Shown here: piece by piece, positions 62,190-64,000 of the stretch
Numbering within the stretch: position 1 is the first letter of the stretch
Layout of the letters: each line of letters starts with the position of its first letter
Origin: Halarcobacter ebronensis
GTDB lineage: Bacteria > Campylobacterota > Campylobacteria > Campylobacterales > Arcobacteraceae
Direction: 5' to 3'
Assembly: GCF_013201825.1 (NCBI RefSeq)
Contig: NZ_CP053836.1
Coordinates: 1,612,001 to 1,676,000, forward strand
DNA length: 64,000 nucleotides
Position numbers and translations under genes: made by a program
The notes under the pieces: generated by a model
Seen by the model: the letters and a program-made list of their open reading frames with translations, nothing else
Told to the model about the DNA's origin: nothing
The model's database searches: none

Positions 62190-64000
62190 TTACGCTTTAT
62201 ATACTTTACAAGCAACACTATTGACAATACCTTGAGAAATAGCACATGAGCTTTCTGGTAATCCACTTGTCAATCTATTGTAGTGAGGATAATCTGCAGC
62301 TTTTTGCCCTAATGAATTAACCATACGACCAGTTGCACCTGAGAATCCAACTATTCCTGGTCTAAGCAACTCTGTTACATGCACAGGCGCTTTAACTTTT
62401 CCAAATTTTGATTCACACCAGCATACGTCATTTTCAACTACTCCAAGTTTTCTTGCTGTACTAGTATGTAAAGACATTTTCCCATGTGAAGGGTCAAAAT
62501 TTGCAGCTGCTTCTTGTAACCAAGGCATTTGGTCAGCTCCACCACAACGTGTTGGTAAAAATGGTGATTTCCAGTTAACAGAAGTTAAATTGTACTCATC
62601 ATCATCACTAATTTTTAATAACTCTTTATTTCTCCATTTGATGATTGGTTCATAATAGTTAAAGTTATCTCTCCAATCCAATCCTGGGAACTTATCAATA
62701 GTTTCTGCATGTTCCTCAAAATATTTTCTTTGTTTTTCTCCAGAGATTTTTGTTGTACTCCAATATACAGGGTGTCTTGTTTCACCATCTTTGTACCAGT
62801 ATCCGTTATATGCTTCAGCTGGTGCTCTATAAGAAACAATCATTCCATTCTTTTTGAAGTGATCCATCCCAACACCAAAAGATTTTTGAATACCTTTATT
62901 CCATAATTCTGTAATTGTATATCTTTTATTTAAATCAAGATATTCTTCTTTATCAAGGTGTGCAGTAGTAACCTCTCCTAAGATAATTCCAACTTTATTA
63001 ATATCAGAGTTAAATTGTTTCATAATACCGATTCTCTCTGCTAATTCCATAACAATATCTTGTGGTTGTCTAGTATTGTAAATTGGTTTAATTGGATCAC
63101 GATACATCATAATTCTTACATTGTTTGTCTCTTTTCCAGAGATATCAAATGCACCTTCAAAACAGTTAACTGACTCTTTTTCAAGTAAAGAGTGAGAGGC
63201 AAAAAGAATATCTGCCATTTGTGCCATTTCATCATAGTGATAAGCAACAACTGCTCCAAATGGTATTTTTTTAATTGTTTCTGTAATCATATAAGGGTCA
63301 GAAGTAGATGAAATTGGGTTACTTCCAATAGTTAAAATTGCTTTAATTTCATACTCAAAACCATATTTTTTAGGTTCAGCGGCAACTCTATAAGCATGCA
63401 CAGGAAGTGTATGTTTATGAGGGAACCAATCCCAAAGGTTAATATGTTCAGGAGGCCATTTCATATTTTCAAGTCTACTATTTTTTGCCTCACCTTTTGG
63501 AGCAACAACACCATCCTCATCTGGTGCCATATGATGAATTCCTCTTGCTTTACCAACAGTTCCACCAGGTAACTCAACTGCTCCAACAATCATTGATAAG
63601 AATTTAGTCATAAGGTCACTTGCAACACCATCTCTTTGGTTTTTAACCCCTCTTTTTGCTTCAATTAAAGAGGTCCTTTTTGGCATTTTTACCATTTCAC
63701 CTTTTGAGTTTTTAAGATATACAAATTCACCAATAGAAGCGTTATTAATATAATCAAATGCAATTTGTCTAATTTTTTCTGCTGGAATTTCGCAAATTTT
63801 TTCAGCCCATTCAGGGGTATATTCTTTAAATGAATCTTTAATTAATGTTAATGCACTTGTTGCTTTTTGTCCATTAACTTCAATGTTTTGAGCCCAAAGA
63901 TCAGGCTCTTTTAATGATTTATCATCAAAAGATTTTACTTTTCCATCAAATTTATCTAATATTTGTGGTTTTCCATCTTTTCCTCTAGCATACAATCCAT
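62190..64000 (-). CDS. Molybdopterin oxidoreductase catalytic subunit, C-terminal part (cut by window edge)
   Basis: A periplasmic complex iron-sulfur molybdoenzyme (Psr/Phs/Ttr class). The visible 603 codons are open to the window edge. Signatures are AVELPGGTVGKARGIHHMAP, ILTIGSNPISSTSDPYM, ADILFASHSLLEKESVNCFE and, in the C-terminal pterin-binding domain, MPWLQEAAANFDPSHGKMSLHT and GIVGFSGATGRMVNSLGQKA. The usual length is 750-1000, so the N-terminal FeS motif and Tat signal lie beyond base 64000. Substrate is uncertain; polysulfide, thiosulfate, tetrathionate and arsenate-type relatives share this fold. The companion genes are all encoded in order downstream. Confidence 0.9.
   Translation of the reverse strand, partial: GLYARGKDGKPQILDKFDGKVKSFDDKSLKEPDLWAQNIEVNGQKATSALTLIKDSFKEYTPEWAEKICEIPAEKIRQIAFDYINNASIGEFVYLKNSKGEMVKMPKRTSLIEAKRGVKNQRDGVASDLMTKFLSMIVGAVELPGGTVGKARGIHHMAPDEDGVVAPKGEAKNSRLENMKWPPEHINLWDWFPHKHTLPVHAYRVAAEPKKYGFEYEIKAILTIGSNPISSTSDPYMITETIKKIPFGAVVAYHYDEMAQMADILFASHSLLEKESVNCFEGAFDISGKETNNVRIMMYRDPIKPIYNTRQPQDIVMELAERIGIMKQFNSDINKVGIILGEVTTAHLDKEEYLDLNKRYTITELWNKGIQKSFGVGMDHFKKNGMIVSYRAPAEAYNGYWYKDGETRHPVYWSTTKISGEKQRKYFEEHAETIDKFPGLDWRDNFNYYEPIIKWRNKELLKISDDDEYNLTSVNWKSPFLPTRCGGADQMPWLQEAAANFDPSHGKMSLHTSTARKLGVVENDVCWCESKFGKVKAPVHVTELLRPGIVGFSGATGRMVNSLGQKAADYPHYNRLTSGLPESSCAISQGIVNSVACKVYKA

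Noticed and set aside
1-64000. Defence islands, prophage, insertion sequences, tRNA genes
   Set aside because: No integrase, transposase, restriction, toxin-antitoxin or Cas-like protein and no tRNA-like sequence was recognised on either strand by eye.

Overview
The window is AT-rich, gene-dense bacterial DNA with no insertion sequence, CRISPR array or tRNA gene that I could recognise. The gene content points to the Arcobacter group of the Campylobacterota (Arcobacteraceae). The supporting features are a flagellar hook cluster under what looks like a sigma-70 promoter, an ArsS-type sensor kinase, a CJM1_0395-family metalloprotease, many GGDEF and HisKA signalling proteins, a complete Sox pathway and a NapC-linked molybdoenzyme. 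Start codons include several TTG and GTG, chosen here by Shine-Dalgarno spacing.

Layout. 1-900: the 5' part of purD preceded by a structured RNA that I read as 6S RNA. 916-5209: hemD, a SulP transporter, der and hpf. 5311-10232: a three-gene RND efflux system. 10380-18596: an EF-hand protein plus fliD, flgK, flgL, flgE and flgD, headed by a two-component system (18688-20647). 20714-26141: ftsK, lpxD, ilvN and ilvB. 26282-34709: a flagellin-like orphan, ppx/gppA, pssA, a diguanylate cyclase, a second SulP transporter, a metalloprotease with a small partner, trxC, a PagL-like protein, a DUF523 protein, a TtcA-family protein and a small hypothetical gene. 34876-38826: a rhodanese, a degenerate HD-GYP protein and a heme-type sensor kinase.

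38838-49178 is a sulfur-oxidation locus on the minus strand, in transcription order soxC, D, X, Y, Z, A, a SoxK-like lipoprotein, a rhodanese, soxB, a cytochrome-thioredoxin (SoxW-like) protein, MOSC, DsrE and an alpha/beta hydrolase. moeA (molybdenum cofactor, needed by SoxC) diverges from it. Two SulP carriers elsewhere in the window could move sulfate. 50766-57588 holds an EamA exporter, a Cu/Zn efflux permease, rmuC, an M48 protease, a diguanylate cyclase, ybgC and small hypotheticals. 57718-60220 is a response regulator with a 7TM-DISM sensor kinase, convergent with a respiratory operon (60262-64000, running off the end). That operon encodes a molybdopterin catalytic subunit, a four-cluster ferredoxin subunit, a TorD-type chaperone and a tetraheme NapC/NirT quinol dehydrogenase.

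The observations most worth following are: the 6S RNA next to purD; calcium-binding loops recurring in FlgE, FlgL and an adjacent EF-hand protein; a short flagellin-like orphan; an ftsK with no canonical start codon that would keep its membrane domain; overlapping alternative hairpins between soxB and soxW; and a TtcA-family enzyme lacking one expected cluster cysteine. I did not find a clearly new defence or mobile system here.
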